Assembly: GCA_963761735.1 (NCBI GenBank)
Contig: CAVXHQ010000001.1
Location: forward strand, 558,001-622,000
Direction: 5' to 3'
DNA: 64,000 nucleotides
Origin: CAVXHQ01 sp963761735
GTDB lineage: Bacteria > Pseudomonadota > Alphaproteobacteria > Rhodobacterales > Rhodobacteraceae
Shown here: positions 55,583-64,000 of the stretch, in pieces
Layout: each line of letters begins with the position of its first letter
How positions within the stretch are numbered: position 1 is the first letter of the stretch
Made by a program: the position numbers and the translations under genes
Notes under the pieces: generated by a model
What the model saw: only the letters and a program-made list of their open reading frames with translations
What the model was told of the DNA's origin: nothing
Databases searched by the model: none

Positions 55583-56587
55583 TCCCACGGTTTGATGGTG
55601 TGATCCTTTCGTTGGAATGGAAGGAAGCATTATGGGACAAGTTCGTCACGGGAGCGCCACGACCACGCACGCCGTCAGAGCAGCAATACAGCGATCGCAA
55701 GCTTCGCTCTCGCAGTTGAGCCAAGAGCTTGGGATCAATCCCAAGACGGTCGCAAAGTGGCGCAGGCGGGCGACGGTTGAGGATATGAAGACGGGGCCGA
55801 GAGAGCCGCGCTCGACGGTTCTGACCGAGACAGAGGAGGCGATGATCGTCGCCTTTCGACGCCATACGCTGCTGCCGCTGGACGATTGCCTTTATGCCCT
55901 GCAACCGACGATCCCGCACCTGATGCGGTCGGCCCTGCACCGGTGCTTGCAGCGGCACGGCATATCCCGCCTGCCGGACGTCGAGGGGGACAAACCGAAG
56001 CGACAGAAATTCAAGCGCTATCCGATCGGCTTCTTTCATATCGACATTGCGGAGGTGCAGACCGCGGAAGGAAAGCTCTACCTCTTCGTGGGCATTGACC
56101 GGACCAGCAAGTTTGCCGTGACCCAGCTCGTTGAGAAAGCCAACCGGAAGACGGCGTGGGAGTTCCTCCAGCACATGCTCGAGGCCGTGCCGTATCACGT
56201 CCACACCATCCTGACGGACAACGGCATCCAGTTCGCCGAGCAGCCGCGGAACAGGAACACGGCATACTCGCGGCAGATGCGCTTCGACATGATCTGCGAG
56301 GCCAACGGGATCGAGCACCGCCTGACAAAGCCAAACCATCCGTGGACCAATGGCCAGGTCGAGCGAATGAACCGAACGATCAAGGAGGCGACCGTGAAGC
56401 GTTACCATTACGACAGCCACGATCAGCTGCGCACCCACCTTGGTGACTTCATGGCGGCCTACAACTTCGCGCGAAGGCTCAAGACCCTCGGCGGCCTCAC
56501 GCCTTACGAATACATCTGCAAAATCTGGACAGCAGAGCCGGACAGATTCATCCTAAATCCGACCCACCAGATGCCGGGACTGAACAC
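55575..56587 (+). mobile_element. IS481-family insertion with CTAG target duplication
   Basis: Both sides carry CTAG (55571-55574 and 56588-56591). The ends are related inverted repeats, GTGTTTGATCCC on the left and (inverted) GTGTTCAGTCCC on the right. Length 1013 bp. CTAG is the known target preference of the family. The insertion created the integrase stop, and the duplicated CTAG supplies the TAG stop of the transposase. Confidence 0.85.
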
Positions 56588-56591
56588 CTAG
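55632..56591 (+). CDS. IS481-family transposase
   Basis: A 319-residue transposase. The N-terminal helix-turn-helix is LSQLSQELGINPKTVAKWRRR; the DDE core has FFHIDIAEVQTAEGKLYLFVGID (first Asp), ILTDNGIQFAE (second Asp) and HPWTNGQVERMNRTIKEATV (Glu). All catalytic residues are intact. ATG 55632 follows AAGGAAG. Confidence 0.94.
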   Translation: MGQVRHGSATTTHAVRAAIQRSQASLSQLSQELGINPKTVAKWRRRATVEDMKTGPREPRSTVLTETEEAMIVAFRRHTLLPLDDCLYALQPTIPHLMRSALHRCLQRHGISRLPDVEGDKPKRQKFKRYPIGFFHIDIAEVQTAEGKLYLFVGIDRTSKFAVTQLVEKANRKTAWEFLQHMLEAVPYHVHTILTDNGIQFAEQPRNRNTAYSRQMRFDMICEANGIEHRLTKPNHPWTNGQVERMNRTIKEATVKRYHYDSHDQLRTHLGDFMAAYNFARRLKTLGGLTPYEYICKIWTAEPDRFILNPTHQMPGLNT

Positions 56592-56929
56592 AAGTTCTGT
56601 CTCTGCGCCAAATTGTAGGAAGCATCCAACTCGCCGCAAATAGGATGCGACCGCAAGGGGCTGGATAAATTCTTGGGGCTGTACAGATTGGTTCGATTTC
56701 TCCTTGGTAACTCATAGTACAATAGCGAAGACATAGTGCTCATCTTCATCGTTCATGGCCCGCCAAAAATTTCTTCTAATTATTTTTTTGATGGACGTTC
56801 TGGAAAACCTTAAAGGCTACCCGCCAACACACCTACCTTCCCGAAAATGCGCTGTCTTCGCGCCGAAGGCGTCGTTGCCCTCATCGTTGTGGGGAGTCGC
56901 CTTGCGGATCCCGAGTGTCAGCCGAGGCG
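56592..56929. other. Non-coding stretch between two IS elements
   Basis: No gene supported. The segment up to about 56830 is AT-richer than the chromosome (for example a run of seven T near 56786). The continuation of the integrase after the IS does not resemble integrase sequence, so its 3' part was lost as well. Confidence 0.55.
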
Positions 56930-57856
56930 CATGCCAAAGCGTTCTGCCCGCTGCCGCGCAACCGACCGGTCCGATGACACCGCGTCGCCGGGGCCGCGTG
57001 GTGCGCTTTCGGGCCGGTTCGATCCGGACACGGTCTGGCACGCCGGGAAGACCGCAAAGCGGCCATCCCGAAACCTTTTACGATGGCGCCGTGCCGGTCT
57101 GTCGCACCATGCAGGTCCGGTTCGGTCGGCCGCGGAGACAGACAGCAGGGCTGGTCGAAAGCCTGTTGAAGATGGCCGGCCTCGACCGGCCCGTGCCGGA
57201 CTTCCCGACACTGTGTCGACGCCAGGCGAGGATTGCGGTTCAGATCCCCTTTCGCGGTTCCGGCGGACCCTGCGGTTGCGGGTGGATAGCACTGGTGTCA
57301 GGTTTCGCGGCGAGTGGCGGGTTCGCAAACACGGGCCTTCACGCCGCGGGCAATGGCTCAAGGCGCATATCGCCAGGGATGCGGGGACGGGCGATATCCG
57401 GACGGTCGAACTCACATCCAGCCGTCAGGGCGGCAGTCCGCCGCTGCCGGAACTGCTCAAATCGCCGAGGATGAAGCATCGGCACCGCGGCAGCAGATCG
57501 GGCCTGTGACACGCGCTGCTGCCATCGCGCGATCATCGAACGCGGAGCCGGCGCCATCGTTCCGATCCGTCGCAACGGCCGGACCTGGCAGGAAGACGGC
57601 CCGGCAGCCGCGTCCGGAAACGAGATACTTCGGGCCACGCGCAGGCCGGGTCGTGCGCTTTGCAAAGAAGCGGGCAGGCCATCGTGTCCGACATGTCTGA
57701 CGTCGGCTCGCGGCGAAAATGAATCGCCTGAAAACCTGCGGTGAGACGATCGCGTCCCGGGACCCCGACCGACAAACCGCCGAAATCCCGATCCGCATCG
57801 CCCTCATGAACCGGTTCAACGCCCTGCGCACCGCCGAGATCGACGGCGTCCTCTGA
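56930..57856 (+). pseudogene. IS5-family transposase, many frameshifts
   Basis: Pieces in several frames align in order with an IS5-type DDE transposase: FDPDTVWHAGKTAKR, RQTAGLVESLLKMAGLDRPVPDFPTLCRRQ (in two short parts), LRVDSTGVRFRGEWRVRKHGP, then GNEILRAT-like sequence, and a terminal DRQTAEIPIRIALMNRFNAL-type tail ending at the TGA 57854. At least four frame changes are needed. Long inactive. Confidence 0.75.
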
Positions 57857-57924
57857 ACCATCCGCGAAAGAGCGAATTTCGCCCCAAGCCGGATCAGCGC
57901 AGCAACGCCGCTCGCGGTGCCGCC

Positions 57925-59244
57925 TCAGAAATGCGTGGACCAGCGGGGATGGCTTTCGTCGATAACGAGAGCATGGCTGTGCCGACGATGGCCTTGCAGA
58001 TGCGGGTGATCGAGCGGCAGGTTGTCGTGCGTGTGCTCGAGCGCCACTGGATCGTTCGCGGGCCACAGCCGTATCGCCCCCAGAACGCCACCGGCCGCCA
58101 GCATGGCCAGTCCGATCAGCGCGGGAACGACGCCGTAGACCGTCAGCAGCCAGCCCGACAGCGGATATGTCACCAGCCAGCAGGCGTGGGACAGTGCGAA
58201 TTGTGCCGCAAACAGCGCGGGACGGTCTTGGGCATGGGCGGAGCGGCGCAGCAACCGGCCCGACGGGGTGAGGACGGCGGAATACCCCAGTCCCACCAGA
58301 ATCCATGCCGCCACAAGGATCGACCAGCCAAGACCGACCGACACGACCGTCAGCGCCAGCCCCAGCAGCGTTGCCACCGTCAGCACTGCCCCACCGATCA
58401 TCACGCGCCGGTCCGGCAACCTTTCGAGCAGGCGCGGCAAGACCAGCGCGGCGGTCATGGAGCCTGCGCCAAAGGCGAACATCGCCCAGGCCAGCGCGCT
58501 CTCCGACAAGCCGAGCGATCCGCGCACCAGCACCACCGTATTGACCAGCACCATCGCGCCCGCCGCCGCTGCCGCTAGGTTCAGCGCCAGAAGCCCGCGC
58601 AGGCGCGGCGTGGCCAGATAGATCCGGATACCGCGTGTTGTACGATCATAAACGCCGCGCGGCGGGGATGGACGGGGGCCGGGCAGCAGGACCGATGCAA
58701 CCAGCAGGGCGGAGGCCATGAACCCAACGACCGTGCCGATAAACAACGTGTTGTAGGACATCACCGCCAGCAACAGGGCCGCCAGCGTCGGGCTGACGAT
58801 GTTTTCCAGATCGTAGGCCAGCCGGGACAGCGACAGCGCGCGCGTATAGCGTGCCTCGTCTGGCAGAACGTCCGGGATCGTCGCCTGAAACGTTGGCGTA
58901 AAGGCGGCAGAGGCCGATTGCAGCGCGAAGATCAGCACATAGACCTGCCAGACCTCGGTCACGAAGGGCAATGCCAGCGCAACGGCGGCGCGCACCAGAT
59001 CGAGCGTCACCAGAAGCGCGCGGCGCGGCACCCGGTCCGCGAACGCCCCGGCAATGGGGGCGATGCCCACATAGGCCACCATCTTGATGGTGAACACCGC
59101 GCCCAGCACCAGCGCCGCCCGGTCCCCGGCAAGATCGAAGGCGAGAAGCCCGAGTGCGACGGTCGCAAGCCCGGTGCCCAGTAATGCGGCGACCTGTGCC
59201 AGAAACAGATGACGAAAGGTGCGGTCGGCGAGGATGTCGAGCAT
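57925..59244 (-). CDS. MFS transporter with His-rich cytoplasmic tail
   Basis: A 439-residue twelve-helix MFS protein (TFRHLFLAQVAALLGTGLATVALG at the start; FADRVPRRALL as the loop 2-3 motif). After the last helix a tail of about 45 residues reads EHTHDNLPLDHPHLQGH, then RRHSHALVIDESHPRW, with eight His in 31 residues. A similar tail occurs in MFS exporters connected with nickel or cobalt. The tail suggests metal sensing or export; the substrate is unproven. Start ATG 59244. Confidence 0.88.
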   Translation of the reverse strand: MLDILADRTFRHLFLAQVAALLGTGLATVALGLLAFDLAGDRAALVLGAVFTIKMVAYVGIAPIAGAFADRVPRRALLVTLDLVRAAVALALPFVTEVWQVYVLIFALQSASAAFTPTFQATIPDVLPDEARYTRALSLSRLAYDLENIVSPTLAALLLAVMSYNTLFIGTVVGFMASALLVASVLLPGPRPSPPRGVYDRTTRGIRIYLATPRLRGLLALNLAAAAAGAMVLVNTVVLVRGSLGLSESALAWAMFAFGAGSMTAALVLPRLLERLPDRRVMIGGAVLTVATLLGLALTVVSVGLGWSILVAAWILVGLGYSAVLTPSGRLLRRSAHAQDRPALFAAQFALSHACWLVTYPLSGWLLTVYGVVPALIGLAMLAAGGVLGAIRLWPANDPVALEHTHDNLPLDHPHLQGHRRHSHALVIDESHPRWSTHF

Positions 59245-59726
59245 GGCGAACCTCAGATATCGGGCGGTCGAGCGCAATTATGCACGTCCGGGCTCGAATC
59301 CCCAGACGTCACGACTGCGATCCACGCAGTCGCGGAGCGGACGATGGACATGCGGCAGAGATTGCGGGACGATCCGGATACGGACCTTCGGTTGTGACGC
59401 GGACGACATCGGCGAATATGCCCTGACCCCGCTTCGCCAGCCGCGTTCCGAATGCTTCGAGGTCGGCAATCGCTGCGGTCCGAGGGCCGGCACGCGGCCT
59501 GTGGTTTCGCGCGCGGTCGGGCGTCGTCGTCCCGGGACCGGCCCGAGCCACGATGGCCCGGGCGGGAAACGATCGGGTATCTGATGGATCGTTGATGGGT
59601 TTGGGGCCTCGCGGCCAGAGGGAAGTGAGGCAGACTTGTCCGTGACGGCCGCGGCGCGCGCCCACACGAACCGGCGCGCGTGCGAGGGCGGCCAACGCGT
59701 TCAGAGTTCAATCGGAAGGAAACCCC
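59245..59726. other. Intergenic region without a supported gene
   Basis: Several short frames exist on both strands but none has a ribosome site or known product. It presumably holds promoters for the divergent MFS and dioxygenase genes. Confidence 0.55.
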
Positions 59727-60932
59727 ATGACGCTGCCAGCCGCCCCCAAAGCCTCTCTGGATAACGCCGGGTGGAACGCCTCGGTCCCGCCCAACGGCTT
59801 TTTCAACCGCCCCGGGTCCATCAAAAACAACGACAATTCCCGTGGGCTGTCGTCCGACACCGCCGACATCGAGATCGAGACCACGCCGGAGCATATGAAC
59901 CTGGTATCAGGCGATCCCGCCTGTGCGGGCTGGACCCGGGCCTACGACGATCCCGGCGTGACCGGCCTGCGCGAACATCTGCGCCAACATAACGGCATCC
60001 GGGGCCTCGAACTGGTCGATTCGCAGAATACCGAACGCGCGGCAGAACTGTTTCACCGCGACGGGTTCGTCGCCATCCGGGACGCGCTGACGCCCGGCCA
60101 CCTCGCGCGGATACGGGCCGCAGCCGACCGTGCTGTCCTCGACCTGATGGCGGACGACGCCGATTGTTCGGCGGGCGGCGGTGCCGGTGGTCTGCCGCAC
60201 CGCTATTCGTTCGGCGGCGGATCGGCGTCGCGCCAGATGCTGCACGAGGCGGCATGGTGCGCGCTGATCGACCTGCCGACGACAACGCCGATCCTGACAG
60301 CAATTTTCGGATCGTCGGATTATGCGGTCGGCGGTGCTGGCGGCGATATCGCGATGCCGGGCGCGATCGAATATCAGGGCCTGCATTCCGACAACATGTG
60401 GTCCGAACTGCCCGATCCCTACGGCGCCATCACGATGCGCGACCTGCCGGTGCCGGTCCTGACAATCAACTTTCCGATGATCGACCTGACGTTCGAAAAC
60501 GGCCCGATCCGGCAGATCCCCGGCACCCAGCGCAGCCGCGCGCCGATCCCCAACCTTATCGACGAACCCGAATGGATGAAGCTGTCGACCGTCTGCCCTG
60601 CCCCGGCGGGCACCGCGATCTTTCGCGATATCCGGGCCTGGCATGGCGGCACGCCGAACCTGTCGCGCGACGTGCGCGCCATGCCGAACGTCGAATACTA
60701 TGCGCCGTGGTTTCGCAGCGAGGGGATCATGCGCTGCATGCCCTACGCGCAGTGGGAAAAGCTCACGCCCCACGCCCAGCGGATCTCGCGGCTGGTGGTC
60801 TGCGACAAGGGCGAAGAGGTGATCGGCTCGGGTTATCTCAATCCGCGGCGCAAGTTGCGCGAGGCGTTCAAGCAAAAACAGTTCGACGCGATGGGCGAAA
60901 AGGCCGCGCGCGAATATCTCGCGCGGCTCTGA
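59727..60932 (+). CDS. Phytanoyl-CoA dioxygenase (PhyH) family protein
   Basis: A 401-residue Fe(II)/2-oxoglutarate oxygenase. The facial triad is likely H-x-D in GLHSDNMW with the distal His in RDIRAWHGGTPNLS, and RDVRAMPNVEYY supplies the 2-oxoglutarate Arg. FHRDGFVAIRDALTPGHLARIR is the usual PhyH start. The substrate is unknown; the neighbouring sugar or inositol catabolic genes converge on it. ATG 59727 follows AAGGAAA. Confidence 0.88.
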   Translation: MTLPAAPKASLDNAGWNASVPPNGFFNRPGSIKNNDNSRGLSSDTADIEIETTPEHMNLVSGDPACAGWTRAYDDPGVTGLREHLRQHNGIRGLELVDSQNTERAAELFHRDGFVAIRDALTPGHLARIRAAADRAVLDLMADDADCSAGGGAGGLPHRYSFGGGSASRQMLHEAAWCALIDLPTTTPILTAIFGSSDYAVGGAGGDIAMPGAIEYQGLHSDNMWSELPDPYGAITMRDLPVPVLTINFPMIDLTFENGPIRQIPGTQRSRAPIPNLIDEPEWMKLSTVCPAPAGTAIFRDIRAWHGGTPNLSRDVRAMPNVEYYAPWFRSEGIMRCMPYAQWEKLTPHAQRISRLVVCDKGEEVIGSGYLNPRRKLREAFKQKQFDAMGEKAAREYLARL

Positions 60933-61020
60933 CGCTTTTCCGGCGGCTGGGCCGGACGACGCGCCTGCACATCACGGGAGCCGGGCACGCCGGCCCGGTC
61001 GACCTGCCCGGAAAAACGCC

Positions 61021-62178
61021 TCAGGTGCGGAACATCGGCGGCCTTGCGTCCACCCAGGCGCCGTCCGATGTGCCCGAGGCGACCACCGCCGACACTGCCG
61101 CCATCGTCCGCAATCCATCCTCGGCCAGCGGCGCGATCAGGCCATCGGTTGCCGCCCCGCCACGCCGCCCACGCCGGATCGCCGCCGCAAGGTCGGCGTA
61201 GATGTTGGCGAAGGCCAGCGGCATCCCCTCGGCGTGGCCGATCGTCACCCGCGACGCGGCGTCCGCCTCGGGCGACAACCCGCCCGCGCCACGCTCGATC
61301 ACCTCGAGGCGCCCGCCCAACGGCATCCAGAAGAGCTGGTTGGGCTGCTCTTGCGACCAGCGAAGGCCGCCGTTTTCCCCGAACACCTGAATGCCAAGCC
61401 CGTGCTGCCGCCCGATGGCGACCGACGAGGTCCACAACCGCCCGACGGCCCCGCCGTCCATCCGGAAGTTGACCATCGCGTCGTCCTCGAGTTCGCGCCC
61501 CGCCACGCAGGACACGATGTCGGCGGACAGGCGCGTCACCTGCTGGCCTGTCACGAAACTCGCCATGTGCATCGCGTGGACGCCGCAATCGGCGAACTGC
61601 GCCGAACTGCCCGCCTGTGCCGGATCGTAGCGCCAGCGCACGCGCGGATTTTCGGCGCCTGCCGCATCGGCATGATGCCCGTGCGCGAATTCGGTGACGA
61701 CGAGGCGGATCCGGCCCAGATCGCCCCGCGCCACCATCGCGCGCATGTGTCGCACGAGGCTGTACCCGGTATAGCCGAAATTGACCGCGCAGATGCGGCC
61801 CGTCTCGCGGGTCAGGCCGACGATATCCTCGGCCTCCTCGACGGTCATCGTCATCGGCTTTTCGCACAAGACGTCGAAACCCGCGCTCAGGAACGCCTTC
61901 GTCACCTCGTAATGGGTGGCGTTCGGCGTGGCGACGGTCACCAGATCGCAGCGGTCGTCGCGGGCGGTTTCGCCGTCCAGCATCTCGCGCCAGTCGCCAT
62001 AGGCGCGGTCGGGCGCAAGCCCGAGGCTCTTGCCAAAGGCGCGGCCCGCCTCGGGGCGGTGATCGAGGGCACCGGCGGTGAAATCGAACAACCCGTCGAG
62101 GCGCGCGCTCATGCGGTGTACGGGGCCGATCTGGCTGCCTTCGCCGCCCCCGATCATGCCCCAGTTCAGCCTGCTCAT
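61021..62178 (-). CDS. Gfo/Idh/MocA-family oxidoreductase
   Basis: A 385-residue NAD(P)-dependent sugar or inositol dehydrogenase. The Rossmann start is WGMIGGGEGSQIGPVHRM, VLCEKPMTMTVEEAEDIV holds the catalytic Lys, and FADCGVHAMHM the later Asp/His. ATG 62178 overlaps the stop of the IolE-like gene by four bases, so both act in one pathway. Confidence 0.93.
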   Translation of the reverse strand: MSRLNWGMIGGGEGSQIGPVHRMSARLDGLFDFTAGALDHRPEAGRAFGKSLGLAPDRAYGDWREMLDGETARDDRCDLVTVATPNATHYEVTKAFLSAGFDVLCEKPMTMTVEEAEDIVGLTRETGRICAVNFGYTGYSLVRHMRAMVARGDLGRIRLVVTEFAHGHHADAAGAENPRVRWRYDPAQAGSSAQFADCGVHAMHMASFVTGQQVTRLSADIVSCVAGRELEDDAMVNFRMDGGAVGRLWTSSVAIGRQHGLGIQVFGENGGLRWSQEQPNQLFWMPLGGRLEVIERGAGGLSPEADAASRVTIGHAEGMPLAFANIYADLAAAIRRGRRGGAATDGLIAPLAEDGLRTMAAVSAVVASGTSDGAWVDARPPMFRT

Positions 62179-63086
62179 GCCGTGTCTCCCTTCCGGGTAA
62201 ATCCGATGGACGCGAGGTAGTCGCGGTTGGCCCGCGCATCGTCGAGCGGGCGCACGTCGAGGTTTGGATCGCAGTCCTGTTCGACGGTACACCAGCCGCT
62301 GAAATCCGCATCGAGCAGTGCCTGGCGCATCGCTGGAAAATCCACGTCGCCCTGACCGAGATTGCAGAAGATGCCCTGCCCGCAGGCGTCATAGAACCCG
62401 GTCCGCCGGTCGATCACCCGCGCCTTCACGACGGGGTCGATGTCCTTGAAATGGACGTAGGTCACGCGGTCGGCGTGCCGTTTGTAGAAGGCCACGGGAT
62501 CGTATCCGGCATAGGAATGGTGCCCGGTGTCGAGGCAGATCCCGAGGTCCGCGGCATCGACCTCGTCCAGCAACCGCTCCAGCTCGGGCTCGAAATCGAC
62601 GAAGCCGCCGGCGTGGGCGTGGATCGAGACGCTGAGGCCATAGTCCCGGGTGCCAAGGCGGGCAACGGTGGCAATCCGGTCGCGAAACCCGCGCCATTCG
62701 GCGTCGTCCATCTGTTCGGCCTCGGCGGCACGACCCGCCGTCGGCGCACGGCGCGGCGAAATCGAATCGATCAGCACGAGGTGTTTCGCGCCGTGGGCGA
62801 CAAGCGCGCGGCAGGTGCGCCGGGCTGCGTCCATCACGTCGTCGACGGCGTCCGGATCGTGAAACGGGCGGAACACCACCCCGGCGGTCAGCGTCAGCCC
62901 GCAGTCCGCAAGCGCGGGCCCTAGGATCTGCGGATCCTCGGGCATGAACCCCACCGGGCCCAGTTCGATGCCCCGGTATCCGGCGGCGGCACAGTCCGCC
63001 AGAACTGTTTTCCAGTCCGGGTTGCGCGGGTCGCTGGCAAATTCGACGCCCCACGAACAGGGAGCGTTACCGATCTCGATCTTCAT
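62175..63086 (-). CDS. Sugar isomerase/epimerase, IolE-like inosose dehydratase
   Basis: A 303-residue TIM-barrel protein of the xylose-isomerase-like group. The start IGNAPCSWGVEF is a hallmark of IolE, and metal-binding segments include IHAHAGGFVD, CLDTGHHSYAGYDPVAF and TYVHFKDIDP with a final CTVEQDCDP. IolE dehydrates scyllo-inosose in myo-inositol breakdown. Other iol genes are not in the window, so a related polyol pathway is possible. Confidence 0.87.
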   Translation of the reverse strand: MKIEIGNAPCSWGVEFASDPRNPDWKTVLADCAAAGYRGIELGPVGFMPEDPQILGPALADCGLTLTAGVVFRPFHDPDAVDDVMDAARRTCRALVAHGAKHLVLIDSISPRRAPTAGRAAEAEQMDDAEWRGFRDRIATVARLGTRDYGLSVSIHAHAGGFVDFEPELERLLDEVDAADLGICLDTGHHSYAGYDPVAFYKRHADRVTYVHFKDIDPVVKARVIDRRTGFYDACGQGIFCNLGQGDVDFPAMRQALLDADFSGWCTVEQDCDPNLDVRPLDDARANRDYLASIGFTRKGDTA

Positions 63087-63373
63087 TGCGTCATCTCCAT
63101 GATCCGCGTCTTTTCATTCCCGCCGGTATCGCCTGACGGAACCATTCCTGCAACCGGTTTCAGATTGACTGCCGTCGCCTCGGTTCGTTGTTTTCGGGCA
63201 CGATAACGGCATGGCAAACCGATACCTCTGGAAGCGGCACGCAAATCGCGACGACATATGCCGCGACGGTGCAGGCGTCCGTGAGGTATAGGGCTGAACG
63301 TTGGAATCTCGGCAACCGATCATCAGGTTCGCGATCCGAAAGGTCTCGCCGGATGCCGACCCGGACGTGCGGA

Positions 63374-64000
63374 TCAGGCCGACATCGGCGGCACCGAGAT
63401 GCGCAGTGTCGCGCCGCCCGACCGGACCGGACCGCTCGTGTCGAACCCCTGGATCGTCCGGCAAGCGTTGCGCACATCCTCTGCAAGATCGTGATACAGG
63501 ACCACGTCCAGCACGCCTGCGCGCAGCAGGGCGCTGTTGTCCGGATCGAGGTCGTGCGCCACAACGACGGGCCGCGACTGGCCGGTTCCGGCCAGCGCCG
63601 CCAGCAGGCGCCGGTTGTTGCCGCCGATGGAATACAACGCGTGCAAACCGCCACCCGCATGTGCCGCGACCCTGGCCGCAAAATCCGCGTCGCGGACTCC
63701 CTCGACCAGCAGATCGACACGGGCCTCGGGCAGATACCGGCTGATCGCCGCGCGAAAACCTGCCTCGCGTTCCTCTTCGGCGCGAAAACGGTCGTTGCGC
63801 ACGGTGACCAGAATGCGGTGCACCGGGGCGGCGGACACCAGCCGCGCGATGAACCACGCCGCCGTCGCCCCTGCCCTGCGGTTGTCGAGGCCGACATAGC
63901 CCGCGTGGGTGCCGGCGATATCGCTGGCCAGCGTGATGACCGGCAGGCCCGCCACCGCCAGATCACCGACCGCGCGGCGCACGGGGGCCGCATCGGGCGC
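63374..64000 (-). CDS. LacI-family regulator, ligand-binding domain (5' end outside window)
   Basis: 209 codons of a LacI/PurR-type sensor domain are visible: LPVITLASDIAGTHAGYVGLDNRRAGATAAW, then HALYSIGGNNRRLLAALAGTG and VVVAHDLDPDNSALLRAGVLDVVLYHDLAEDVRNA. The N-terminal DNA-binding part lies beyond 64000. It is transcribed toward the IolE-like gene, 287 bases away, and probably controls that sugar cluster. Confidence 0.9.
   Translation of the reverse strand, partial: APDAAPVRRAVGDLAVAGLPVITLASDIAGTHAGYVGLDNRRAGATAAWFIARLVSAAPVHRILVTVRNDRFRAEEEREAGFRAAISRYLPEARVDLLVEGVRDADFAARVAAHAGGGLHALYSIGGNNRRLLAALAGTGQSRPVVVAHDLDPDNSALLRAGVLDVVLYHDLAEDVRNACRTIQGFDTSGPVRSGGATLRISVPPMSA

Overview
The window comes from a high-GC alphaproteobacterium, most likely of the Rhodobacteraceae (Roseobacter group). 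The lineage markers are the order rplU-rpmA-GNAT-GNAT-obgE-proB-proA, the phosphotransferase ChpT of the CtrA relay, a DUF1638 protein beside a B12-binding methyltransferase subunit, a long C-terminal extension on ribosomal protein L21, and several small conserved families (DUF1127, DUF2274, DUF3553). Most of the window is ordinary chromosome: sufE, rnd, purNM, a FadL-like porin, metA, ppk2, a polyamine-type ABC transporter, rplM-rpsI, a MocR regulator, ctaA, trmJ, the ornithine-lipid pair olsBA, chpT, proBA, obgE, rplU-rpmA, and a sugar/inositol-type cluster at the right end.

Three accessory segments interrupt this backbone, and each lies just downstream of a tRNA gene. (1) About 6.45-12.57 kb, after a CAU-anticodon tRNA: a protein-quality-control island between two remnants of an IS3-family element in opposite orientation. 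It holds an IS-orfA/sHSP chimera, an intact Hsp20, a ClpK/ClpG-type disaggregase with an N-terminal Cys cluster, an HdeD-like membrane protein, a 49-residue orphan ORF, a truncated YfdX-like gene fused to the tail of a CbpA-type J-protein, a frameshifted cbpM, and an extra RNA polymerase omega subunit whose stop codon lies in the IS terminus. It resembles the known transmissible locus of stress tolerance, with added CbpA/CbpM and RpoZ parts. (2) About 15.2-21.6 kb, after tRNA-Asn: a type II restriction-modification pair (C5 methyltransferase and a GIY-YIG nuclease of the Eco29kI type with overlapping genes), a truncated unknown gene, a complete IS21-family element, a decayed conjugation gene trbI and its partner DUF2274. 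(3) About 54.4-57.9 kb, after tRNA-Ser(CGA): a tyrosine integrase cut by an IS481-family element with a CTAG target duplication, then a decayed IS5-family transposase.

Several conserved chromosomal genes (purN, ctaA, a GGDEF-EAL gene) carry exactly one extra base that splits the reading frame, and cbpM carries two. This pattern suggests either base-indel errors in the assembly or recent loss of function, and it limits confidence in calling these genes dead.

Two tandem-repeat arrays stand out: five 26-bp units upstream of purM and three 33-bp units just before a small lipoprotein gene. The divergent mocR/DUF1127 region carries four ATTGTA boxes that look like a MocR operator. No CRISPR array or rRNA gene was seen.
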